Part shown: one piece after another, positions 46,752-56,948 of the stretch
How the letters are laid out: each line of letters starts with the position of its first letter
Position numbering within the stretch: position 1 is the stretch's first letter
Assembly: GCA_903904005.1 (NCBI GenBank)
Contig: CAIVAR010000025.1
Span: forward strand, 36,834-100,833
Length of the DNA: 64,000 bases
From: an uncultured Anaeromyxobacter sp.
GTDB taxonomy: Bacteria; Myxococcota; Myxococcia; Myxococcales; Anaeromyxobacteraceae
Direction of reading: 5' to 3'
Position numbers and translations under genes: made by a program
The notes under the pieces: generated by a model
The model's database searches: none
Told to the model about the DNA's origin: nothing
The model's input: only the letters and a program-made list of their open reading frames with translations

Positions 46752-47732
46752 CTAGCGGAACGGCCAGAGGCGGAAGTAGAGGCGGGTCTTCAGCCACATG
46801 CCGGCGAGCCCGAACGGCTCGAAGATCAGGACCGAGAGGATGGCCGTCCCGAAGAGCACCGGGACCGCCCAGCGGAAGGAGCCGAGCAGGGCCGGCACCA
46901 GCACCACGAAGGCGGCCCCGAAGACCGAGCCCTCGATCGAGGCGAGCCCGCCCACGATCACCGCCACGAAGAAGGTCATCGACTCGGAGATGTTGAACGC
47001 CTGCGGCTCGAGGTGGCCCAGGTACTGCGCCATGAGTGCACCGCTCACCCCCGTGTAGAAGGAGGAGATGGCGAAGGCCAGCAGCTTGTAGCGCGACAGG
47101 TTCACGCCCATGGCCTCGGCGGCGATGTCGCTGTCGCGCACGGCGACGAAGGCGCGCCCCACGTAGGACGAGATCAGGTTGTAGGCGGTCCCGGTGAAGA
47201 ACAGGAAGATCCCGAAGTAGACCAGGTAGACCCAGGTGTCCCGCGCCATGCCGAACGGGGGCTGCAGCGGCGGGATGGGCAGGCCGGTGCGGCCGCCGGA
47301 GAGCCACTCCACGTTGGCGAAGATCTGGTAGACGGCCGTGCCGAAGCCGAGCGTGGCGATGGCCAGGTAGGGTCCCTTGAGCCGGAGCGACGGGAAGCCC
47401 ACCAGCCAGCCGACCAGGCCGGCGGCGCCCCCGGCCGCGAGGAGCGAGAGCGAGAAGGGGACGCCGGCGATGCGCAGGTGACCGAAGGTGTAGGCCCCGA
47501 TGGCGAGGAAGCCGGCCTGCCCGAAGGAGATGAGCCCGGCGTAACCCATGAGCAGGTTCTGGCCGATGACCCCCACGGCCAGCAGCCACACCTTGCTGGC
47601 GTGGGTGAGCCAGGCCCGCGGCCCCCACCAGGGGAGCAGCGCCAGCGCGACGAGGAGCAGGATGAGCAGCGTCCGCCCCAGCGGCTTGCGGGCGAAGCGA
47701 AGCTCCTCGCGGTAGTTCTCGACCAGATCCAT
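46752..47732 (-). CDS. livM: Branched-chain amino-acid-type ABC permease LivM
   Basis: 326 residues, multi-pass. NLLMGYAGLISFGQAGFLAIGAYTFGHL and the coupling motif FVAVRDSDIAAEAMGVNLSRYKLLAFAISSFYTGVSGAL are typical of LivM. The N-terminal tail is cytoplasmic and charged. It sits between the acyl-CoA ligase and livH genes. Confidence 0.92.
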   Translation of the reverse strand: MDLVENYREELRFARKPLGRTLLILLLVALALLPWWGPRAWLTHASKVWLLAVGVIGQNLLMGYAGLISFGQAGFLAIGAYTFGHLRIAGVPFSLSLLAAGGAAGLVGWLVGFPSLRLKGPYLAIATLGFGTAVYQIFANVEWLSGGRTGLPIPPLQPPFGMARDTWVYLVYFGIFLFFTGTAYNLISSYVGRAFVAVRDSDIAAEAMGVNLSRYKLLAFAISSFYTGVSGALMAQYLGHLEPQAFNISESMTFFVAVIVGGLASIEGSVFGAAFVVLVPALLGSFRWAVPVLFGTAILSVLIFEPFGLAGMWLKTRLYFRLWPFR

Positions 47733-47735
47733 GCG

Positions 47736-49535
47736 TCAGCCCCGGTACAGCGACTCGATGAGCTCGGCGTAGCGAACTTCCAGGTTGCGCCGCTTCACCT
47801 TCTTGGTGGGCGTCACGTCCCCCTCCTCCTCGTAGAAGCGGCGGGGAAGCAGCGCGAACTTCTTGATCGACTCGACCTGGGAGAGGGTCCGGTTCACCAG
47901 GTCCACCTCCTGGGCGATGAGCTTCTGGATCTCGGCCGCCTGGGTGAGCTCGGCGAAGGTGGCGAAGGGGAGCCGGTTGTCCTGCGCGAACTTGGTGACG
48001 TTGTCCTCGTCGATGAGGATGAGCGCCACCACGAACTTGCGCCGGTCGCCGATGACGATGGCGTCCTGGATGTACGAGCTGAACTTGAGCTTGTTCTCCA
48101 GGTAGGCCGGGGCGATGTTCTTCCCGCCGGCGGTGATGATGAGGTCCTTCTTCCGGTCGATGATCTGGAGCCGGCCGTCCACCCACTTGCCCACGTCGCC
48201 GGTGTGGAGCCAGCCCTCCGGGTCGATGGCCTTCGCGGTCTGCTCCTCGTCCTTGAAGTAGCCCTTGAAGACGTGGGGGCCTCGGGTCAGGATCTCGCCG
48301 TCCTCGGCCAGCGTCACCTCGATGCCGGGGAGTGGCTCGCCCACCGTGCCCACCAGCGGCCGGTCCGGGCGGTTCACGGCGATGACGCCCGTGGACTCGG
48401 TCATCCCGTAGCCCTCGACGAGCGGGATGCCCAGCGCCTGGAAGTAGCCGAAGAGCTCGGGGGAGGCCGGGGCGGCGCCGCTGAAGGCCAGCCGTGCCCG
48501 GTCGAAGCCGATGCGCCGCTTGAGCGGCTCGAAGACCGTCCAGTAGGTGACGAAGCGGGCCAGCCGCAGCCCGGCCGGGACCGGCCCCTTGCCGCGCGCC
48601 TCCTCGTAGCGCCGTCCCACCTTCACCGCCAGGTTGTAGAGGGTGCGCTTGAGCAGGGTGGCGTCGGCCATCCGCAGCTCGATGGTCGAGGCCAGCTTCT
48701 CCCAGATGCGCGGCACGCTGGCGAAGTAGGTGGGTGAGACCTCGCGCAGGTTCTGGAAGAGCGTGTCCAGGCTCTCCACGAAGTTCACGATGTAGCCGAC
48801 CCGGAGGTGCTGCAGCACCGAGCCCAGGTTCTCGTAGATGTGGGCGAGCGGCAGGTAGGAGATCAGGTCGTCGTCGATCCGCGCGCCGTTGGCGTCGATG
48901 AGCGCCTCCGACATGAAGAGTGCGCTCCCGTGGGAGAGCATCGCCCCCTTGGGGTTCCCGGTGGTGCCGGAGGTGTAGATGATCATCGCCGTGTCCTCCG
49001 GCGAGACCTGCAGGAGCTTCTGGTCGAGCCGTCCGGGCTCGGCCGTTCGCAGCGCGTCCCCCTCTCGCTCGAAGTCCTCGTGGAAGACCACGCGGGGATC
49101 CCTGAAGCCCCAGAGCCCCTTCGTGTCCCAGACCACCATCCGCTCCACCTTGGTCTGGGGGAGGATGGGCAGCACCTTCTCGAGCTGCTCCTCGTTCTCG
49201 ACGAAGATGACCCGGGCCTCGGAGTGGTCGAGGAGGTAGAGGATCTGCTCCGGCGAGCTGGTCGGGTAGATGCCGCAGGTGGAGCCGCCGGCGGCCATGA
49301 TGCCGAGCGAGGTGTACAGCCACTCCGGCCGGTTCTCGCCCAGGACGGCCACGTTCTCCTGGTGGCGCAGCCCGAAGGCCAGCAGGCTCGCCGCCACCTT
49401 GCGGACGTTCTCGGCGTACTCGCTCCAGGTGACCCGGTGCCAGATTCCCAGCGCCTTGTGGCGCAGCGCGATGGCGTCGCCGCGGCGGCCGGCCTGGTCG
49501 TAGAGCAGCCCCGGGAGGCTGCGGACGGTGGTCAC
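47736..49535 (-). CDS. Long-chain-type acyl-CoA ligase embedded in liv operon
   Basis: 599 residues from GTG 49535, whose first bases overlap the livF stop. AMP-forming signatures are YTSGTTGNPKGAMLSH (P-loop), GYGMTESTGVIAVN, LHTGDVGKWVDGRLQIIDRKKD and GGKNIAPAYLENKLKFSS. Activates a carboxylic acid to its CoA thioester. Its position inside a Liv-type transporter operon suggests that the transporter imports an acid which this enzyme then activates. Confidence 0.93.
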   Translation of the reverse strand: MTTVRSLPGLLYDQAGRRGDAIALRHKALGIWHRVTWSEYAENVRKVAASLLAFGLRHQENVAVLGENRPEWLYTSLGIMAAGGSTCGIYPTSSPEQILYLLDHSEARVIFVENEEQLEKVLPILPQTKVERMVVWDTKGLWGFRDPRVVFHEDFEREGDALRTAEPGRLDQKLLQVSPEDTAMIIYTSGTTGNPKGAMLSHGSALFMSEALIDANGARIDDDLISYLPLAHIYENLGSVLQHLRVGYIVNFVESLDTLFQNLREVSPTYFASVPRIWEKLASTIELRMADATLLKRTLYNLAVKVGRRYEEARGKGPVPAGLRLARFVTYWTVFEPLKRRIGFDRARLAFSGAAPASPELFGYFQALGIPLVEGYGMTESTGVIAVNRPDRPLVGTVGEPLPGIEVTLAEDGEILTRGPHVFKGYFKDEEQTAKAIDPEGWLHTGDVGKWVDGRLQIIDRKKDLIITAGGKNIAPAYLENKLKFSSYIQDAIVIGDRRKFVVALILIDEDNVTKFAQDNRLPFATFAELTQAAEIQKLIAQEVDLVNRTLSQVESIKKFALLPRRFYEEEGDVTPTKKVKRRNLEVRYAELIESLYRG

Positions 49536-50326
49536 CAGCGCCTCCTCTTCCGGTAGAGACGGAAGCTCTTGCCCTCGGTGGCGTCGCCGCCCCCGATGCC
49601 CAGGTAGACGTCGCGGACGTCGGGGTGCTCGGAGAGCTCCTTCGGCGTCCCGGTCAGGACGATGCGCCCGGTCTCGAGGATGGCGGCGCGGTGGGCGACG
49701 CGGAGCGCCAGCCGGGCGTTCTGCTCGACGAGCAGGATGGTGGTTCCCGCCTGGCTGATCTGCACCAGTGCGTCGAAGACGATCTTGGACATCTCCGGGG
49801 TGAGCCCGAGCGAGGGCTCGTCGAGCAGGAGCAGCCGGGGGCGCCGGAGCAGCGAGCGTCCGATGGCGAGCATCTGTTGCTCCCCGCCGGACAGGGTATC
49901 GGCCTGCTGCTGCATGCGCTCGCGGAGCCGGGGGAAGAGGGTGTGGACCGTCTCCAGATCCTCGCGCGACTGGCGCCGGGGCTTGCCCCACATGCCGAGC
50001 TCGAGGTTCTCCGCCACGGTCAGCTCGCGGAAGAGGCCGCGGTCCTCGGCGACGAAGACCACCCCGGCGTCGGCCACCTCCTCGGGCTGCTGCCGCTCGA
50101 TGCGCTGGCCGTCGAGCCGGATGGTGCCCTTCTTGGGCTGGTCCTTGAGCAGGCCGGCGATGGTCTTGAGGAGCGTGGTCTTGCCGGCCCCGTTGGGGCC
50201 GAGCACCGCGAAGATCTCCCGCTCGCGCAGCTCGAGCGAGACGCCGGTGAGCGCGTAGATCCGGTCGTGGTAGAGGGTCTCGATCGAGGAGACCGCCAGG
50301 ATGGGAGGGGCCGGGGACTCCGTCAC
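49532..50326 (-). CDS. livF: ABC transporter ATPase LivF
   Basis: 264 residues from GTG 50326. Walker A GPNGAGKTTLLK, signature LSGGEQQMLAIGRSL, Walker B LLLLDEPSLGL and switch His/Glu region LLVEQNARLAL identify LivF. Overlaps livG by 4 bases. Confidence 0.94.
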   Translation of the reverse strand: MTESPAPPILAVSSIETLYHDRIYALTGVSLELREREIFAVLGPNGAGKTTLLKTIAGLLKDQPKKGTIRLDGQRIERQQPEEVADAGVVFVAEDRGLFRELTVAENLELGMWGKPRRQSREDLETVHTLFPRLRERMQQQADTLSGGEQQMLAIGRSLLRRPRLLLLDEPSLGLTPEMSKIVFDALVQISQAGTTILLVEQNARLALRVAHRAAILETGRIVLTGTPKELSEHPDVRDVYLGIGGGDATEGKSFRLYRKRRRW

Positions 50327-51081
50327 TGGTCCCCCAGGTAGGCGCGGATCACGCCGGGGTGACGCTGCACCTCGTCCGGCGAGCCCTCGGTGAGCTTGAG
50401 TCCCCGGTCGAGCACCAGCATCCGCTCGGAGAGGCGGGAGGCCACGCGCAGGTCGTGCTCCACGAGGAGCACGGTCACGTGGAAGCGGCCGCGGATCTCG
50501 TGGATCCAGTAGGCCACCTCCTCCTTCTCCTCGGCGGTGAGCCCGGAGACCGGCTCGTCGAGGAGCAGAAGGCGCGGCTCGGTGCAGAGCGCGCGCCCCA
50601 TCTCGACCCGCTTCTGCACACCGTAGGCGCAGCCGCCCACGCGGGAGTCGCGCCAGGCCTCCAGGTCGAGGAACTCGATGACCTCCTCGACCTTGGCCCG
50701 GTGCCGGACCTCCTCCCCGCGCAGGCGTGCCGCGGCGGCGAGCAGGTTCTTCTTGAAGTGGAGGTGGCGCCCGAGCATCAGGTTGTCGAGCACCGTCATG
50801 TGCTGGAAGAGGCGCAGGTTCTGGAAGGTGCGGGCCACGCCGCGCGCGGTGACGCGGTCGGGGGAGAGCCCGAGCAGGCTCTCCCCCCCGAGGGCGATGC
50901 TGCCCGAGGTGGGCTTGTAGAGGCCGGTGACGCAGTTGAAGAGCGAGGTCTTCCCCGAGCCATTCGGCCCGATGACCGCGAGCGTCTCCCCCTCGGCGAT
51001 GGACAGGTCGACCCCGCCCAGCGCCGTGATGCCCCCGAATTTCAGCGTGAGGTCCCGGACCTCGAGCAGCGATGCCCCCAC
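50323..51081 (-). CDS. livG: ABC transporter ATPase LivG
   Basis: 252 residues. Walker A GPNGSGKTSLFNCVTGLYKP, RTFQNLRLFQHMTVLDNLMLG (LivG-type) and LLLLDEPVSGLTAEEKEEV. The signature region is unusual (CAYGVQKRVEMGRAL in place of the more common LSYGxQRxLEIAR). Follows livK by 10 bases. Confidence 0.93.
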   Translation of the reverse strand: MGASLLEVRDLTLKFGGITALGGVDLSIAEGETLAVIGPNGSGKTSLFNCVTGLYKPTSGSIALGGESLLGLSPDRVTARGVARTFQNLRLFQHMTVLDNLMLGRHLHFKKNLLAAAARLRGEEVRHRAKVEEVIEFLDLEAWRDSRVGGCAYGVQKRVEMGRALCTEPRLLLLDEPVSGLTAEEKEEVAYWIHEIRGRFHVTVLLVEHDLRVASRLSERMLVLDRGLKLTEGSPDEVQRHPGVIRAYLGDQ

Positions 51082-51091
51082 CGGCCGTCGC

Positions 51092-52282
51092 CTAGAAGAG
51101 CGGCGCGAAGGTCTGCCACGGGGAGACCTGATTCGGCGCCGCGTCTGTCGCCTTGCCGGCCCGCATGAGGCGGACGGAGTTCAGACCGTGGTGGCGGTTC
51201 GGCCCGAAGGTGACGCCGGGCACGAGCCCGTCCTCGGTGTAGTCCTTGATGGTCTCCATGGCGGCGAAGAACTTCTCGCGGGTGAGATCCTTCCCGGCCC
51301 GCTTCAGCCCCTCGACGAGGATGATCACGTCGGCGCCGCCCTGCACGCAGAAGCCCTCGCGCCCCTTCAGCTTGGGGTCGTTCTTCACGACGATCTCGAT
51401 GATCTTGTCGGCGGCCGGCTCGCCGCGGAGCGCCAGCGCCGAGTCGTAGTAGGCCCCTTCCCAGAGGTCGCCGAGGAGCCGGAACATCGTGTCCCGGTCG
51501 TAGAGGGTGAAGGAGGCGAAGATCTTGGGGCGGTAGCCGACCTTGGCCATCTCCTTCACGATCCCGGCCGCGTGGGTGGGGGTGGCGTAGAGCAGGACGG
51601 CCTCGGCCCCCGACTCCTTCAGCTTGAGCGCCTGGGTGCCCAGTTCACGATCGGTGACCTCGTAGAAGACCTCGCCCACGATCGACACGCCCGGGTTCTT
51701 GGCGATGCCGCGCTTGGCGCCCTCGAGCCCCTGCTTGCCGTAGTCGTCGTTCTGCCCGAAGAAGCCGATCTTCTTCGCCTTCTCCAGCTTGGCGGCCTGC
51801 CCGACCAGGAACTCGGCCTCGTCGGCGTAGTCCGGGTAGACCTGGAACACGGTGCGCACCTTCTCCTTCGGCTGCTTGGCGAAGACCTGCACGTTGCCGA
51901 GCGGGTAGACGAGCGGGAGGCCCGACTCGGCGACCAGATCCTTGTTGGCGTTCAGGACCGCCGTGCCGACGGTTCCGATGACCGCGAAGACCGAGTCCTT
52001 CATCTCGTTGAAGTTGGCGACCGCGCGGCCGGGGTTGTAGCCGTCGTCCTTGAGGACGATCTTGAGCTTGCGCCCGTTCACGCCGCCCTGGGCGTTCACG
52101 TGGGCCGCGTAGGCTTCCGAGGCCATCGCGATGGTCCCCCAGGCGGCAGCGGGGCCGGAGAGGGGGCCGGTGATGCCGATCGTGATCTCGGTGTCGGTGA
52201 CACCGGGCACGGGGGCGGCGTGGGCCTGGCTGCCGAGGAGGAAGAGGGAGATCAGGGTGGCGGAGAGAATCCGGAGCGCCAT
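51092..52282 (-). CDS. livK: Periplasmic substrate-binding protein LivK-like
   Basis: 396 residues. I chose ATG 52282 because GGAGGT lies just upstream and a signal peptide follows (ILSATLISLFLLGSQAHAAP). The type-I periplasmic fold shows ITIGITGPLSGPAAAWGTIA and FFGQNDDYGKQGLEGAKRG. Ligand uncertain; the neighbouring acyl-CoA ligase favours an organic acid or aromatic over an amino acid. Confidence 0.92.
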   Translation of the reverse strand: MALRILSATLISLFLLGSQAHAAPVPGVTDTEITIGITGPLSGPAAAWGTIAMASEAYAAHVNAQGGVNGRKLKIVLKDDGYNPGRAVANFNEMKDSVFAVIGTVGTAVLNANKDLVAESGLPLVYPLGNVQVFAKQPKEKVRTVFQVYPDYADEAEFLVGQAAKLEKAKKIGFFGQNDDYGKQGLEGAKRGIAKNPGVSIVGEVFYEVTDRELGTQALKLKESGAEAVLLYATPTHAAGIVKEMAKVGYRPKIFASFTLYDRDTMFRLLGDLWEGAYYDSALALRGEPAADKIIEIVVKNDPKLKGREGFCVQGGADVIILVEGLKRAGKDLTREKFFAAMETIKDYTEDGLVPGVTFGPNRHHGLNSVRLMRAGKATDAAPNQVSPWQTFAPLF

Positions 52283-52384
52283 GGGCACCTCCACTGCGGT
52301 GGGGTTGGGGAAGAGGAGGCAGGAAGTTAACTTGTGCCGGGCCTCAGGAGCATTGCGCACTGCGTCCAGAACGGACGCTTCCGC

Positions 52385-53068
52385 TCAGCGGCGGGGTTCC
52401 AGGCCGAGCCGGATCTGCTCCGAGACCAGCCGGGCCAGCCCCTGCGCCCCGCCCCGTTCGCGGGCCCGCTCCTCCAGCATCCGCCCGTCCACGTGGAGCG
52501 AGGCGACCCCGTGGACGATGGCCCAGTGGCCGAGCGCCAGCTCCTCCGGGCTTCCGTCGCGGATGAGGCCGGAGCGCTGCCCCTCCGCGATGGTGTCGAG
52601 GAGGACCTGGTAGGCACGCAGGCCGGCCTCGCGGACGGCCGGATACCGGTCCTTGTCGGCGACCTCCTGCCCGAACATCAGCCGGAAGAGGAAGGGGCGC
52701 TCCGAGGCCATCGACACGTAGGTCTCGGCGATGGCCACGAGCGCCTGCCGGGCGTCGCCGTGCCCCCGCGCCGCCTTCGCCATGCGGTCCCCCAGCTCGC
52801 CGAGCCCCCTGGCCGCCAGGGCGGCCAGGATCGACTCCCGGTTCTTGAAGTGGCGGTACGGGGCGTTGTGGGAGACGCCGGCCAGGCGGGCCGCGGCCCG
52901 GAGCCCCACGCCGATCGGCCCCTCCTTCTCGAGGAGATGGCTGGCGGCCTCGAGGAGCGCCCATTCCAGGTCGCCGTGGTGGAAGCTCCCCTCCTTCTTG
53001 GCCAGCGGCCGTCGCGGCGTGCGGGGAGTGCGGGGGGCGGGCCGGGGAGGGGATCTCACCCCGCGCAT
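52385..53068 (-). CDS. TetR-family transcriptional regulator
   Basis: 227 residues from ATG 53068; an upstream start at 53152 would cross the operators and add unlikely residues. The HTH is VGLRAAARLAGVSHNAPYRHFKNRESILAALA. The C-terminal ligand domain includes FLFRLMFGQEVAD, typical of acyl-CoA- or fatty-acid-responsive TetR-like proteins. It heads the livKGF-ligase-MH genes (102 bases before livK) and faces a small secreted gene across the operator region. Confidence 0.9.
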   Translation of the reverse strand: MRGVRSPPRPAPRTPRTPRRPLAKKEGSFHHGDLEWALLEAASHLLEKEGPIGVGLRAAARLAGVSHNAPYRHFKNRESILAALAARGLGELGDRMAKAARGHGDARQALVAIAETYVSMASERPFLFRLMFGQEVADKDRYPAVREAGLRAYQVLLDTIAEGQRSGLIRDGSPEELALGHWAIVHGVASLHVDGRMLEERARERGGAQGLARLVSEQIRLGLEPRR

Positions 53069-53087
53069 CCTACCCGACAAAATGAAG

Positions 53088-53126
53088 TTGACAGCGTCCA
53101 CATGCCTCCCTATGTTGACAGTGTCA
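53088..53126 (+). promoter_or_regulatory. Promoter with two TetR-like operator sites
   Basis: TTGACA (53088-53093) and TATGTT (53111-53116) are 17 bases apart, with a perfect -35. TGACAGTGTCA (53116-53126) is an exact palindrome over the predicted start. A near copy, TGACAGCGTCCA (53089-53100), covers the -35. The site centres are 27 bases apart. It reads toward the small secreted gene at 53155, and tetR reads the other way. Confidence 0.65.
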
Positions 53127-53154
53127 CCATCACCCGACACGAAAGGAAGCACCC

Positions 53155-53544
53155 GTGAACCACCTGAACCGCCGCCTCGCCGTCGTCGCCGCCCTCGTGA
53201 GCCTCTCCGCCCCCGCCCTCGCCCTCGCCGCCGACCCGGCGCAGGACTGCACCGTCTGCAGGGATCCGATGTGGCCGACCCTCGTGCAGCCCATGCCCGG
53301 GATCGCGCTCAACATGCCCGCCGAGTCGAGCGACCCCGGCGCCATCCGGATGAACGAGACCCGCCAGACGGCGCCGGCCCGGTCGAACGGCATCGGCGTC
53401 TCGGCGAGCGCCGTCGCTTCCGGCAGCATCTACCGCGACCCGATGTGGCCGCAGGTGCAGAGCGCCTCGGGCGGGATGGGCGCCTCGAGCCCTGCCGCGC
53501 CCGCGCCGGCTCCCCGCGCAGCCCCCGCCGTCGCCTCGCGCTAG
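53155..53544 (+). CDS. Small secreted protein with two RDPMWP repeats, unknown family
   Basis: 129 residues from GTG 53155. A signal peptide (1-26) is followed by CTVC at 32-35. RDPMWP occurs at 36-41 and again at 94-99, each followed by a Val/Leu-Gln pair. The C-terminus is Pro/Ala-rich. I recognise no family. The repeated Asp-Pro-Met-Trp-Pro motif and adjacent Cys pair suggest ligand or metal binding, but nothing proves it. Its promoter carries the TetR-like operators described at 53088-53126. Confidence 0.7.
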   Translation: MNHLNRRLAVVAALVSLSAPALALAADPAQDCTVCRDPMWPTLVQPMPGIALNMPAESSDPGAIRMNETRQTAPARSNGIGVSASAVASGSIYRDPMWPQVQSASGGMGASSPAAPAPAPRAAPAVASR

Positions 53545-53562
53545 CCGACGGCCCGGACCCGA

Positions 53563-55626
<2,064 letters not shown>

Positions 55627-55628
55627 TC

Positions 55629-56948
55629 ATGCAACCTCTCCGCTCCCTGCTCCTCGCCGCCCTGCTCGCGGCGCCCGCGCTGGCCGGCGCCGCCGGCCCG
55701 GGCTGGATCTCCGACGACTGGCCGAAGGCGCTCGCCGAGGCGAAGGCCCGCAAGGTCCCCGTCTTCGTGGACGCCTGGGCCCCCTGGTGAAAGACGTGCA
55801 ACTTCATGCGCGCCACGGTCCTGCGTGACCCGGCGCTCGTGAAGATGGCCGGGCGGTTCGTCTGGCTCGAGATCGACACCGAGAAGGAAGGCAACGCCGG
55901 GTTCCTCGAGAAGTTCCCCATCGAGGTGTGGCCCACGTTCCTCGTCATCGACCCGGCCACCGAGAAACCGGTGCTGAAGTGGCTGGGCACCGCCACGGCG
56001 GCCGACCTCTCCGGGCTCCTCGCCGACGGTGAACGGGCCGTGAAGGGCGGGGCCGGGGAGAGCGCCGACGCGCTGCTGGCCCGCGCCGACCGGGAGAACG
56101 CCGCCGGCCGGGGCGCCGAGGCCATCGCGCTCTGGGAGAAGGCGCTCGTCGCCGGGGGGCCGTCATGGCCGCGCCGGGCCCGGACGCTCGAGTCGGTGGT
56201 GGCCGGGCTGCAGTCGGCCGGGCAGCCCCGCCGCTGCGCCGAGGTGGCGCTCGCCGAGGCGCCGGGGATGGCGCGCGGACAGTCGTTCGCCAACGTGGTC
56301 TCGATGGGGCTCTCCTGCGCCACCGGAACCGACGAGCCCTGGGGCAAGGAGGCGGCCGCGAAGCTCGAGCCGCTCGCCGTAGAGGCGGTGAAGCTGCCGG
56401 ACGTGCTCGCCGACGACCGGGCTGGCCTCTTCGACGGGCTCGTCACCGCCCGCGAGAAGGCCGGCGACGAGAAGGGGGCCCGGGCCCGGGCCGAGGAGGA
56501 ATGGTCCTTCCTCGTCGCCGAGCGGGCGGCGGGGAAGACCCCCGAGGCCCGCACCATGCTCGACTCCTGGATCGTGGGGGCGGCCATGGACCTCCACGAC
56601 CCGGCACGGGCGATCCCGCTGCTCCTCGAATCGGAGAAGGTGGCGCCGACCGACTACAACCCGCCCTACCGGCTCGCCATGCTGTACCTCGAGGTGAAGC
56701 GGACCGACGAGGCGCTCGCGGCGAGCGACCGGGCGCTCCCGCTCGCCTACGGGCCACGGAAGATCCGCGTGCTGGCCCAGCGTGCCACCATCCTGGAGGC
56801 GAAGGGGGACCTCCCGGGCGCCCGCAAGGCGCTCGAGGCGGCCATCGCCCACGCCGGGACGCTGCCCAAGGCGCAGCAGAACGCCCGCCTGGCGAAGCGG
56901 CTCGAGGAGCGGCTGAAGAAGATGCCGGCGGGCGGAGGCGCGCCCTAG
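55629..56948 (+). CDS. Candidate selenoprotein: secreted thioredoxin-TPR protein, UxxC active site
   Basis: One frame of 440 codons is interrupted only by TGA at 55788-55790 (codon 54). Residues 1-21 are a clean signal peptide. A thioredoxin-like domain follows: VPVFVDAWAPW, then the TGA, then KTCNFM, i.e. U54-x-x-C57 exactly where CxxC belongs, with the cis-Pro in VWPTFLV (Pro102). From about 145 the protein is TPR-like helices (YRLAMLYLEVKRTDEALAASDRAL). Starting at the Met60 codon (55806) would lose the signal and active site. A SECIS-like hairpin follows the TGA. The alternative is a nonsense mutation, but 385 intact codons downstream argue against decay. Confidence 0.82.
55808..55836 (+). 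promoter_or_regulatory. SECIS-like hairpin downstream of in-frame TGA (thioredoxin gene)
   Basis: CACG (55814-55817) pairs with CGTG (55824-55827), leaving the loop GUCCUG. An outer GCGC/GCGC stem (55808-55811 with 55833-55836) encloses it. The loop begins 27 bases after the TGA, and GGUCC lies at the apex. Bacterial SECIS elements have a short stem and a G/U-containing loop about 16-37 bases after the UGA. Confidence 0.6.

Noticed and set aside
55806..56948. ATG 55806 as start of the thioredoxin-TPR gene
   Set aside because: It begins in the middle of the thioredoxin fold, after the active-site helix start, and leaves the upstream signal peptide unexplained.
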